NCBI GenBank assembly: GCA_002388665.1
Contig: DGMY01000076.1
Coordinates: forward strand, 1 to 42,883
Direction: 5' to 3'
Length of the DNA stretch: 42,883 nucleotides
DNA from: Opitutia bacterium UBA4506
GTDB lineage: Bacteria; Verrucomicrobiota; Verrucomicrobiia; Opitutales; Puniceicoccaceae
Of this stretch, positions 23,393 through 30,996 are shown in pieces; positions within the stretch are counted from its first letter, which is position 1; the number at the start of each line of letters is the position of its first letter. The notes below the pieces were generated by a model. That model was given only the letters and a program-made list of their open reading frames with translations, ran no database searches and was not told the DNA's origin. Both the position numbers and the translations under genes were made by a program.

Positions 23393-24418
23393 ATGGCACG
23401 CATCACGCTCTCCGATTTGGCAGACCAGTTGGGCCTTCACAAGTCCACCGTCTGTCGGGCGTTGAGGGGTGATCCGCAAATCGGAAAAATCACTCGTGAA
23501 CGTGTCGAGAAATTGGCTGCAAAATTGGACTACCAACGAGATCCAGCACTGGCGGCGTTGTCGGAGATGCGCTGGCGCAAGTCAGAGAAACGCTCTCTCA
23601 TGAATTGGGGATTCCTCATGACCGAGCTGGCAGCTTCATACGAGGAGAACAAGGTCTTTCTCCATCACTGCAAGGACTTCGCCCACAAAGCGGGCTTTAC
23701 AGTCTCCGAGATCGAGATGCCTGTAACGATGACAACGGGAGAGCTATGTCGCCACATCAAGGCACGCAATCTCCGTGCTTTGGTGATCAATCAAATTCAT
23801 GAGGCATGCGCAGTTCCCCAACTGGACTTCGAAGTCATTCAGTCAGCCTGCGAAGCCTCTGTTTATTGTGGGAATTTCTTTTTTGACCCAAAGGGCCATC
23901 AAATTCTTGAAAATACTTTTGCGTCGACGATTGAAGCGCTTCGCAAAATCCAGGAACAAGGCTATCGCCGGATCACCTTCCTTTACCGCGGGGAATTGAA
24001 AAACTCGCGTGAGGTCACCCGAGAGCGCGCGGCTGCCGCCTTGTATCGAGAGGACCATCCCGAAGTGAATCTGAGCATGCAAAGTATCACTGATACGAGT
24101 TCGATTGATGACTTCCCAAAATCGGACGCCATTCTCTATTCACACAGCATAAAATTGAGCAAAGTCCCTTCCCATGTGCACGGACTACCACACGCCATGA
24201 TGCGAGTAGCTCCGAAAAATAGGACTACCAGTGGAATCAAACGACCGACAAAGATCATGGCCGCCGCCGCTGTCGACCTACTGGACTTCCAGCTTCGTCG
24301 ACAGACCATGCACATCGAAACAGGTCCTCATACGATTCAGGTCCCAAGCGTTTGGCAGGATGGGAAGACATTGCAACAGCGCCTTCAGAAATCGGAGCCT
24401 CACCCGGATCCATCCTAA
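23393..24418 (+). CDS. LacI-family transcriptional regulator 2
   Basis: A 341-residue LacI-type regulator that starts at ATG 23393. The DNA-binding region is ITLSDLADQLGLHKSTVCRALR, followed by KITRERVEKLAAKLDYQRDPALAALSEMRWR. The sensor domain is less typical than in the other two regulators but has KIQEQGYRRITFLYRGEL and the C-terminal AAAVDLLDFQLRRQTMHIE. It is clearly diverged from regulators 1 and 3, and its recognition helix (HKSTVCRALR against SSMSVSVALR and STMLVSVALR) differs, so it should read another operator. The likely target is the divergent PEP-CTERM gene plus itself through the inverted repeat upstream. It converges on the sulfatase gene about 40 bases downstream. Confidence 0.9.
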   Translation: MARITLSDLADQLGLHKSTVCRALRGDPQIGKITRERVEKLAAKLDYQRDPALAALSEMRWRKSEKRSLMNWGFLMTELAASYEENKVFLHHCKDFAHKAGFTVSEIEMPVTMTTGELCRHIKARNLRALVINQIHEACAVPQLDFEVIQSACEASVYCGNFFFDPKGHQILENTFASTIEALRKIQEQGYRRITFLYRGELKNSREVTRERAAAALYREDHPEVNLSMQSITDTSSIDDFPKSDAILYSHSIKLSKVPSHVHGLPHAMMRVAPKNRTTSGIKRPTKIMAAAAVDLLDFQLRRQTMHIETGPHTIQVPSVWQDGKTLQQRLQKSEPHPDPS

Positions 24419-24459
24419 CAAACAACTAAGACAATCGGTCGCCTCTATCCGTCATCCAA

Positions 24460-25815
24460 TCAGGTTAATTGTTCAAACTCGCCCCAACCAGGTTCGTTCG
24501 GCCGGACGGGAACTTCGTCACTGAGCGCGAAATCGCCTCGCTCCGTCATCCACTGGAGCAAGCGGTCCTTCAGTTCGTTCTTGATCCTCTGGTACTCCGG
24601 CCGTTGAGACACATCGAAATTCTCGAGAGGGTCCATGGCCACATGATACAGCTCCTCTTCGCCACGCTTCCGGTCAAAGGCGGGCCAGGCGTCATGGAAG
24701 CCGGTTCCCGTGGGCACGAAGTCGTGTGGAATTTCATGGACTGTCCACTGATGCGGATTCGCCCTGGGGCGGCAATTGAGAAGATAGTGGAAGTCCTTGG
24801 TCCGGATCGATCGCACGGGGTCAAAACGGTCCTCGTAGCCGGGTACACCTCTCCCGATGGACTGACCATGAAAATTACGTTCGATAAAGATCGCGTCATT
24901 CGGTCGGTACTCCCCGCCCAGCAGCAGCGGCCAAAAACTTCGCCCTTCGACTGGATCCGGAATCGGCACAGAGCAGGCCTCTAACAACGTCGGCAGCACG
25001 TCGATATTCGGGATCAACTCGTCCGACCGCCTCCCCTCGGCAATCCCCGGCCCCCGCATCATCAAGGCGATCTCCGTGCCGTGATCGTACAAGGTCCCCT
25101 TACTCCGCAGTCCACTCATGCCATGATCTGTCGTAAACACCACGATCGTGTCTTCCGCGTAGCCCGACGCATCCAAGGCGTCCATCAATCGCTGGAAGTG
25201 AGTATCCAGATATCGAATCGAGGCTTGAAACTTCCCAAGAGCTCCACGGGTGGCAGCGCAATCGGGCATCTGCAACGGCACGTGCACCTCCTCGGGAGGC
25301 ACCACACCGCCATAGAGTTCATCGGCCAATTTCCAAGCAGAGTCGTGAACTTCCTGGGTCCCGATGTTCAAATAGAAGGGTCGCGAGCGGTCACGATTTT
25401 CCAAATACGCGATCGCTTGATCAACCGCTCGGTGGGTATTCCAATCTTCCCACTTCCCTTCCATCTCGACTTCATAATGATTCTCTCCCGGCACCCGCTC
25501 GTGTGCGAGACCCGCGTGCGCAGTCTCATAACCCGCCTCTTTCAAATACTCCGTGATTGTCGGCTCTGACTGATCGAGGCTCCACCCCATGTGCGATAGC
25601 CCGATCGCTCCCGTGCTCTGCGCGTAACGCCCCGTCATCGCACAGGCTCTCGACGGGCTGCAGCAGGGCGAATTGCAATAAGCCTGCGTGAAAACCGTGC
25701 CCGCTCGCGCAAAGGCATCTAGATGGGGGCTCTGAACGAGCGCATCGTAAATGCCCAGATGCCGCCCTAAATCATGGCACACAAAATAGAGAATGTTTGG
25801 TGTGGACGGCTTCAT
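24460..25815 (-). CDS. Type I sulfatase, apparently cytoplasmic
   Basis: A 451-residue sulfatase of the formylglycine-dependent S1 class, hydrolysing sulfate esters. The FGly motif is CSPSR with Cys52 as the modified residue; YFVCHDLGRH holds the first metal-binding Asp, and VFTTDHGMSG the later Asp-His pair; KGTLYDHG fits the conserved Lys and His. Length is normal for the compact form. I start at ATG 25815, where a typical sulfatase opening (PNILYFVCHD) follows within six residues. No signal peptide is present, unlike most polysaccharide sulfatases, so it would act on imported sulfated oligosaccharides or sugars. No maturase or FGly-generating enzyme is in the window. It lies downstream of the PEP-CTERM gene at 25874, with a terminator between them. 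Confidence 0.92.
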   Translation of the reverse strand: MKPSTPNILYFVCHDLGRHLGIYDALVQSPHLDAFARAGTVFTQAYCNSPCCSPSRACAMTGRYAQSTGAIGLSHMGWSLDQSEPTITEYLKEAGYETAHAGLAHERVPGENHYEVEMEGKWEDWNTHRAVDQAIAYLENRDRSRPFYLNIGTQEVHDSAWKLADELYGGVVPPEEVHVPLQMPDCAATRGALGKFQASIRYLDTHFQRLMDALDASGYAEDTIVVFTTDHGMSGLRSKGTLYDHGTEIALMMRGPGIAEGRRSDELIPNIDVLPTLLEACSVPIPDPVEGRSFWPLLLGGEYRPNDAIFIERNFHGQSIGRGVPGYEDRFDPVRSIRTKDFHYLLNCRPRANPHQWTVHEIPHDFVPTGTGFHDAWPAFDRKRGEEELYHVAMDPLENFDVSQRPEYQRIKNELKDRLLQWMTERGDFALSDEVPVRPNEPGWGEFEQLT

Positions 25816-25818
25816 AGT

Positions 25819-25849
25819 AAAAAGAAGGCGCACAGTCTCCTGTGCGCCT
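25819..25849 (-). terminator. Intrinsic terminator after the PEP-CTERM gene at 25874-26638
   Basis: On the minus strand a perfect 10-base stem, AGGCGCACAG/CTGTGCGCCT (25840-25849 with 25826-25835) and a 4-base loop, is followed by TCTTTTT. It starts 24 bases after the PEP-CTERM stop. The same stem recurs at 26915-26942. Confidence 0.88.
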
Positions 25850-25873
25850 CAAATTAAAAAAGTATTCAAACTC

Positions 25874-26638
25874 CTAGCGACGGCGTAGCATGACCAACCC
25901 CAGCATGCCAAAACCAGCGAGCAACGCAAAGCTACCCGGCTCAGGGATGATCGAAAAGGAATCGTATTGAACCGTAGTGCCTCCTCCGGAACCACTACGG
26001 GCACGCAGCCCCATTGCTGAACCGGTGTAGTGAGTTGAAGCATCAAAGGCAGTGCCTGTGACCGAATCGGTGGTCACTCCATCCGTGATTTCCAGTGACA
26101 GGGTCAAGTCTGTCCCCGAATAAGTGCCCGTTGCCGTCAGCGTATAGCTCGTGTTTAGCGAGTATGAAAACGAGCCACTTGCGCTCACATCAAGACCCGT
26201 TCCAGAACCTCCGACGTTGATCAGCCGAAAGGTGCCACTCGATGAAAGATCCGCCAAAATAAAGGTACCGGGATCTTCATCGTTCCCCAGCAGCGACAAA
26301 CCCCAATTCGAAGTACCTGACGCCCCCAGACTGGTCACACTGAATGTTGTACTAACGACGAAATCCGAATAAGTGTCGCCAAGACCACTGGCCGTAACCA
26401 TAGCCGACCCCGCATTATTCTGAAGGCTTGTGAAGTGTTGATATTTTCCAGCCGTTGGAATCGACCAGTTTACGTCTGCAGTCTCCGTGAAAATGGAAGC
26501 TACGGTGGTTGAGTTTAGCGTGGAAAAATCCTCCGAGAAAGGCGTGGAGACAACGGCTCCGTCGAGTGCAGATGTTAAAGGCAAGGCCAAACAGGCAATT
26601 GGAAGCGCATAAGAGCGGGCGAGGTTTGTGATCGTCAT
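25874..26638 (-). CDS. PEP-CTERM protein with LamG/concanavalin-like jelly-roll domain
   Basis: A 254-residue exported protein. ATG 26638 gives a signal-peptide-like start (TITNLARSYALPIACLALPLTSALDG). The mature domain (FSEDFSTLNSTTVASIF..., YSDFVVSTTFSV..., NWGLSLLGNDEDPGTFIL) is an all-beta region like the concanavalin-type domains common in surface proteins, possibly carbohydrate-binding. The tail is the sorting signal IIPEPGSFALLAG, hydrophobic helix, RRR. It has the best promoter of the regulon: motif copy 5, TTGTAT at 26717-26712 and TATATT at 26693-26688. It is probably a single-gene transcript that ends at the terminator just after its stop. Confidence 0.85.
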   Translation of the reverse strand: MTITNLARSYALPIACLALPLTSALDGAVVSTPFSEDFSTLNSTTVASIFTETADVNWSIPTAGKYQHFTSLQNNAGSAMVTASGLGDTYSDFVVSTTFSVTSLGASGTSNWGLSLLGNDEDPGTFILADLSSSGTFRLINVGGSGTGLDVSASGSFSYSLNTSYTLTATGTYSGTDLTLSLEITDGVTTDSVTGTAFDASTHYTGSAMGLRARSGSGGGTTVQYDSFSIIPEPGSFALLAGFGMLGLVMLRRR

Positions 26639-26687
26639 GGTAGTAGGGTTTACTCCGAACAATTCGGGAAGGGGTTAATATTTTCAA

Positions 26688-26742
26688 AATATAACAGCAA
26701 ACGCTCAATGTATACAACACCCTTCCGCATTTATCAGTTAGG
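26688..26742 (-). promoter_or_regulatory. Regulon motif copy 5 with probable promoter
   Basis: On the minus strand CCTAACTGATAAA starts at 26742 (the last two consensus bases, GT, are TG here). TTG lies at 26717-26715. The hexamers TTGTAT and TATATT are 18 bases apart, a good match to a sigma-70 promoter. The predicted start of transcription is about 40 bases before ATG 26638. Confidence 0.82.
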
Positions 26743-26914
26743 CTTCGAGAAATTCGCATCTCAGCGAATCCGATGCCGCGAACCACTCATTGCCCTCCTC
26801 CACCTACACTGCGCCTCCAAAACTTTCCGAGAGCAAATTCCATGCGGTATCACGCTCCTGAAGATTGCCTTTATTGAATAGAAAAGCCTGAAAACGATAG
26901 CCGCTCAAGAGGAA

Positions 26915-26942
26915 GAAGGCGCACAGTTTCCTGTGCGCCTTC
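26915..26942. terminator. Second copy of the GGCGCACAG hairpin
   Basis: A 12-base perfect stem (GAAGGCGCACAG at 26915-26926 with CTGTGCGCCTTC at 26931-26942) and loop TTTC. It repeats the terminator stem at 25819-25849 and lies directly after the PEP-CTERM tail relic on the minus strand. Confidence 0.75.
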
Positions 26943-26976
26943 AGAATCGCAATACCCGACCAATTCCGCTAGCGTC

Positions 26977-27027
26977 TCAACGCCGCCGCAGAACGATCCC
27001 CTCCATACCCAATCCAGGAAGTATGGT
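26977..27027 (-). pseudogene. Relic of a PEP-CTERM gene tail
   Basis: The minus strand reads TILPGLGMEGIVLRRR then a stop (26977-26979), a degraded version of the hydrophobic helix and Arg cluster ending of the PEP-CTERM protein at 25874 (...LLAGFGMLGLVMLRRR). A stop codon lies just above it in frame and there is no body. The hairpin copy follows 35 bases later, as it does 25 bases after the intact gene. Confidence 0.55.
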
Positions 27028-27161
27028 TTAAATGCAGATAGAATTTTCCGGCAAATGATGGAGGATTGGAGGGATTTCAAGTAGGTTGGCACCCGAACCA
27101 TTTCGACCTCTACCGAGGATGATCCGAGGCAGCTACAAAAGCCCTCCTCTAAAGCCGCAAA

Positions 27162-27181
27162 GCGGGAGCAAATGCTCCCGC
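27162..27181 (-). terminator. Hairpin after the GH74-like gene
   Basis: GCGGGAGC (27162-27169) and GCTCCCGC (27174-27181) pair around a short loop, about 70 bases past the stop of the propeller gene on the minus strand. A weak T-rich stretch follows, so it may end the operon. Confidence 0.45.
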
Positions 27182-27252
27182 CCGCGACTGAAATCAACGG
27201 AAGGCGGGGCCTCTATTGCTTCGTTGGGAACACCGGTCCCCTTGTCGCTCCC

Positions 27253-30200
27253 TTACTGGTTTTGGAAGACACCTCTCCCACTGGAACCGATGAACACCTT
27301 TCCATAGTTCTGTCGGTCGCCAGCGATGGCGTGAAGATTCTTGATGGTCGGATCCGGCAACTGCTCCCAACTGACGCCATAATCATCAGAACGGTAGATT
27401 CCTTTTACGCCGTCTTTGTATCCATAGATAAAGACAGTGTAACCCGACCCAGTCTCCGCCTTTCCAAAGCTCACGGCCGAGACTTTGCCCACGGTGGTGA
27501 TCTTCGTCCAACTGCTCGCCGCATCGGTCGAACGCCAGAGTCCTCCGCCATTTCCGTTGTAGGTCCCATCATCACAGAGCCACACGTCACCTCCGGTAGG
27601 AGCACTCGGCGAGCTTGGCGCGGCGACCAGTTGAGGGGTCCGCATGTTGTAACTCCAACCATTGGAAACCGTGGAAACTTGCGTCCAGTTTTCTCCGTTG
27701 TCTGTGCTCCGGTAGATTTTGTGAGAGCTCCCGCCCGGATTCGCTGCGTAGAAATAGCCGTTCACCCGGTCCGCTGCAAGGGGCTGCCCAGATGGGGCAA
27801 CGCTACTGCCGTTCGTATAGACTCCGGTAATCTCAGTATTCGGCCCACCCGAGGCCGCCGACCAGGTTATCCCACGGTCAGTGCTGTAGTACATCGGGGT
27901 CGGATTCGATCCGTTCTTGATCCCCATCCAGACAAAGGTGTCCGGATCAGTCGAGGACACCGCAACGCGACCTCCGCCTTTCCAGAGTGCACCTGGGGTC
28001 GAGTACAGATTGGTCGGGCGATTGGACCAGGTGAGCTCGTTGACTGGAGAATTATCCGTTCCTCCGTTGCCTTCCACCCAAGAGGTCGTCGGTGTCGCTT
28101 CGACGGTGGTGTAGAAGGATGTCGTGTCGGTGGCGTCCGCATGACGGTAAAGACGCAAGGTAGCCGAATTGATTGCGGCTTGCCCGCTCACGTCGAACTT
28201 CAGGTAAATCCAACGCAGGTAATTCGCCTGCCCGTAATAGTTCTGCGCCTGCAACTCGACGTGATCCCCATAGTTGGATGATGTGCCTGCGGCCCGGACA
28301 AAGGCATCGGCACTCGGGGTCAAGGTCGTGCTTCCATTCAACTCGAGCTCCGGAGGGTGCGTCCCTTCCTTCGAAGAGAAGTGGAGAAACGCGTGATTGG
28401 TCGATCCCGACTTTGCCCGGACCACCAACGTGACCGAGCTGGCACCTGCCAACTGCTTCTCCCGCAGATAGGGTCCGACATCAAACGTCTCCCATCCGTC
28501 GGTCGCACTGTTGGCAACCCGTTTGGAATCCAGCATTCCAAAAGTACTCCAGCTTTCTCCACCATCGATGGAGAACCCGCCTGAACCGGTACCGTGTCCC
28601 GTCGAAACGGTGCCCCGGGCCCAGACATTTGGATCCTCCTCCGAAAAGTCCAGGCTGGTGACATTGCCGCCCCCGGTCGTGGTCCCTCCTGCCCCGTAGG
28701 GTCGAAGATCTGTATCGGCATACCACATGCCACCGACGTCCGCGAGACCCGTCAGGAGCTCGGCACCACTGGGTGCATTTTTCAAAGCCAGGGCAACCGT
28801 TTCCTCCTGATCCTTCTGCAGGGTTTTCCAAGTAGCCCCGGGACTCCCACCAAAATTCTGCGCATCCCGGGTCCGGCTCACCCCAAAGAAATCACTCAAC
28901 CAGAGCTCGTTTGAGTCGGCCGGATTGACCATCATCGCCGCCGTCGATCCAAACCAATAGCCAGTCAAAGACTCGGTTCCATCGGGCTCTTCACGAGTCT
29001 GGCTGATCGAAGACTGATTGGCCCAGGAGACACCTCCATCCGTCGATCGAAGTACAATCCCCGTTCCCTTATAGACCTCGGCGACATACACCGTGTTGCC
29101 CGTGGCATCGTTCGGGTCGACCGCTACTCCGTGATAGGAAACACTTCGTGTCGGGTAGCCCGTTGTAGTCGGAAGAGAACCGATCAAGGAAAGAGTTCCC
29201 CCTCGTAGAATTTTTCCCAATCCGTCCGATCCGCCTGTCACATAAAGAGTGCCGTTGCTGGCAACCTGAGCTCGTCGCGGAGATGAGAGGGTATCACCAC
29301 CCACTTTCGACCAGGTGGCCCCGCCATCGGTGCTTCGGTAGACTCCGCCCACGGAAGGGTCGGCGACACCTGCATAAAGGATCGTGCTACCACCGTTGGG
29401 ATCACAAACGACGAAGGAGACTCCGGTATTCGTCGTTCCATAGGGAACATCCCCCGAAGAAATCTGGGTCGCCGTCCAAGTGCTCCCGCTCTTCACGAAC
29501 TTCCGCAGGCCGGAGGTCGTTGAACCATACCAGATGATGTCGGGATCGTTGGGATCAACGGCCAAGCGCTCGCCGTGCGCACGGGTGCTTCCATTTCCTT
29601 GAATCACAAAAGTGTTACTGCCATCAACTAGCGACCAGGTCGCCCCGAAATCCTCAGAGATGTAGATCCCACGGGCGGTCGACGAGATGGAGGAATTTCC
29701 GACCGCCATAAAGAGCCACCCCGGTGTACTCGGATCCACCGCAATACTCTCGACACACATGAGCGCCGACGATCCATCGGTGCCATAAGGCACCATTGCA
29801 TCCGAGATCGATACCCAGACCCCATTGCCATCCACATCCCCGAACGGTGCCCAGCGAAAAGCACCCCCGACGTCGGTGCGGCAATAGATCGTATCCCCGG
29901 TCGGATCACTGACGATTCCGGTCACATAGCCCCCTCCTCCCAAGGGAACCGCACTCCAAAGGGGAACCGTCTCGGTCGTATAATCGAGAATCGGAACCGA
30001 GTTGCCACCATTGTCCGCCATCGCGATCTGATAGAAATTCCAGTAAATGTAATCATCGGGACTGATCCGGAAGAACACGTACCCTTCCGACGTTCCCGTC
30101 TGCCGCATCGCGTTCAATTGTAAATTTAGGTAGTCGACCAGCGCCGTATTGGAGACGCTTACGGTGGTGTACGAAGGAGTACTGGGTAGGATAAAATCAT

Positions 30201-30642
30201 CTTGAATCAACACGTTGTTGCTGTCGAGCGGCCCACCGTAGTAGTCCGATGAGTACACATCCGGACCCATCGTACTAAAGCCGATTCCGTAGAGATCTCC
30301 GTTGATCGCGTGTGGAGCCATGTAACTGGTCTTCACTTGATAGGTGGCCGACGAGAACTGCTGGGTCGGATCACTCAGGATGGCATCGGGGATCTCAAAG
30401 ACATTGACGAGAGAGTACTGCACCCCGGCAACTCCCCCGACTTTACCAGAGGTCGCCGAGACACTGCCGACAGTCCCGTCACTCCGCGCTTCATTGTCCT
30501 CGACTAATCCGGTGAGCGTGCCCGAAAGACCCCAGAGAGGCGAGCCGCTCTGGAGTGTACAGCCAAGGATGAGAATAAGATATAACCAGGGGGTCCACCG
30601 GTTCTTTATTACCGGTCGGATACTATCGCGTTGATTCTTCAT
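27253..30642 (-). CDS. GH74-like xyloglucanase propeller with DNRLRE/CBM96-like insertion
   Basis: A 1129-residue exported enzyme. ATG 30642 is followed by a hydrophobic segment (TPWLYLILILGCTLQSGSP). Residues ~40-235 are a beta-sandwich. The GH74 signature begins near residue 240 with GYVTGIVSDPTGDTIYCRTD, where the Asp in RTDVGGAFRW fits the catalytic base, and continues with ERLAVDPNDPDIIWYGSTTS. At least eight Asp-box strings (such as STDGGATW, SEDFGATW, SDDYGVSW) mark the propeller blades. Between two blades, residues ~700-880 hold a domain with TLTPSADAFVRAAGTSSNYG, RWIYLKFDVSG and a Trp-rich end, like DNRLRE/CBM96 modules. GH74 enzymes cut xyloglucan. It is the last gene of the operon led by motif copy 6. 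The second catalytic Asp was not placed. Confidence 0.85.
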   Translation of the reverse strand: MKNQRDSIRPVIKNRWTPWLYLILILGCTLQSGSPLWGLSGTLTGLVEDNEARSDGTVGSVSATSGKVGGVAGVQYSLVNVFEIPDAILSDPTQQFSSATYQVKTSYMAPHAINGDLYGIGFSTMGPDVYSSDYYGGPLDSNNVLIQDDFILPSTPSYTTVSVSNTALVDYLNLQLNAMRQTGTSEGYVFFRISPDDYIYWNFYQIAMADNGGNSVPILDYTTETVPLWSAVPLGGGGYVTGIVSDPTGDTIYCRTDVGGAFRWAPFGDVDGNGVWVSISDAMVPYGTDGSSALMCVESIAVDPSTPGWLFMAVGNSSISSTARGIYISEDFGATWSLVDGSNTFVIQGNGSTRAHGERLAVDPNDPDIIWYGSTTSGLRKFVKSGSTWTATQISSGDVPYGTTNTGVSFVVCDPNGGSTILYAGVADPSVGGVYRSTDGGATWSKVGGDTLSSPRRAQVASNGTLYVTGGSDGLGKILRGGTLSLIGSLPTTTGYPTRSVSYHGVAVDPNDATGNTVYVAEVYKGTGIVLRSTDGGVSWANQSSISQTREEPDGTESLTGYWFGSTAAMMVNPADSNELWLSDFFGVSRTRDAQNFGGSPGATWKTLQKDQEETVALALKNAPSGAELLTGLADVGGMWYADTDLRPYGAGGTTTGGGNVTSLDFSEEDPNVWARGTVSTGHGTGSGGFSIDGGESWSTFGMLDSKRVANSATDGWETFDVGPYLREKQLAGASSVTLVVRAKSGSTNHAFLHFSSKEGTHPPELELNGSTTLTPSADAFVRAAGTSSNYGDHVELQAQNYYGQANYLRWIYLKFDVSGQAAINSATLRLYRHADATDTTSFYTTVEATPTTSWVEGNGGTDNSPVNELTWSNRPTNLYSTPGALWKGGGRVAVSSTDPDTFVWMGIKNGSNPTPMYYSTDRGITWSAASGGPNTEITGVYTNGSSVAPSGQPLAADRVNGYFYAANPGGSSHKIYRSTDNGENWTQVSTVSNGWSYNMRTPQLVAAPSSPSAPTGGDVWLCDDGTYNGNGGGLWRSTDAASSWTKITTVGKVSAVSFGKAETGSGYTVFIYGYKDGVKGIYRSDDYGVSWEQLPDPTIKNLHAIAGDRQNYGKVFIGSSGRGVFQNQ

Positions 30643-30799
30643 TTGATGTTTGGGTTGGGGTTGTCGCAGAGGTCCACGGATCCATCCAGGATCAGTGAAC
30701 CTAAAAATCATCCGATTCGACGCCAGCCGATCAGGGGGGCATTTGCTCAAAGAGTGTAAAGCTCATCTTGTTGTTTTGCCCGACCATCGATGAAAGGGG

Positions 30800-30976
30800 C
30801 TATTGTTGAATTTTAAAGAAACCGACGTCGCTTCCCCAGCCGGTTGGCTCCCGTTCCGCATCCGGCGCAGGCTGTGAGGCAAAGGCTCCCGAGCTCCAAA
30901 GTGAAGCCGCCACAAAAGGCCAGCGCTGTAGGGATGAAAAACGAACAAGAGCAGAATAGGTAAATTGCATCTTCAT
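30800..30976 (-). pseudogene. Mini-ORF, probable internally deleted relic of a propeller gene
   Basis: The frame encodes 58 residues: a signal-peptide-like start (...WPFVAASLWSSGAFASQP), then EREPTGWGSDVGFFKIQQ and stop. The two halves resemble the beginning of the mature propeller protein at 32915 (EWEQTGWGGG) and its last residues (YVGLYKIKQ). I read it as a propeller gene from which everything between start and end has been lost. It lies in the operon between the DUF5696-like gene and the GH74-like gene. Expression as a tiny secreted peptide cannot be excluded. Confidence 0.45.
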
Positions 30977-30996
30977 CGTGTTTTCTTTCATACGTC

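Noticed and set aside
27172..28281. Plus-strand open frame of 369 codons
   Set aside because: It is antisense to the GH74-like gene, whose Asp-box repeats make the minus strand the coding one.
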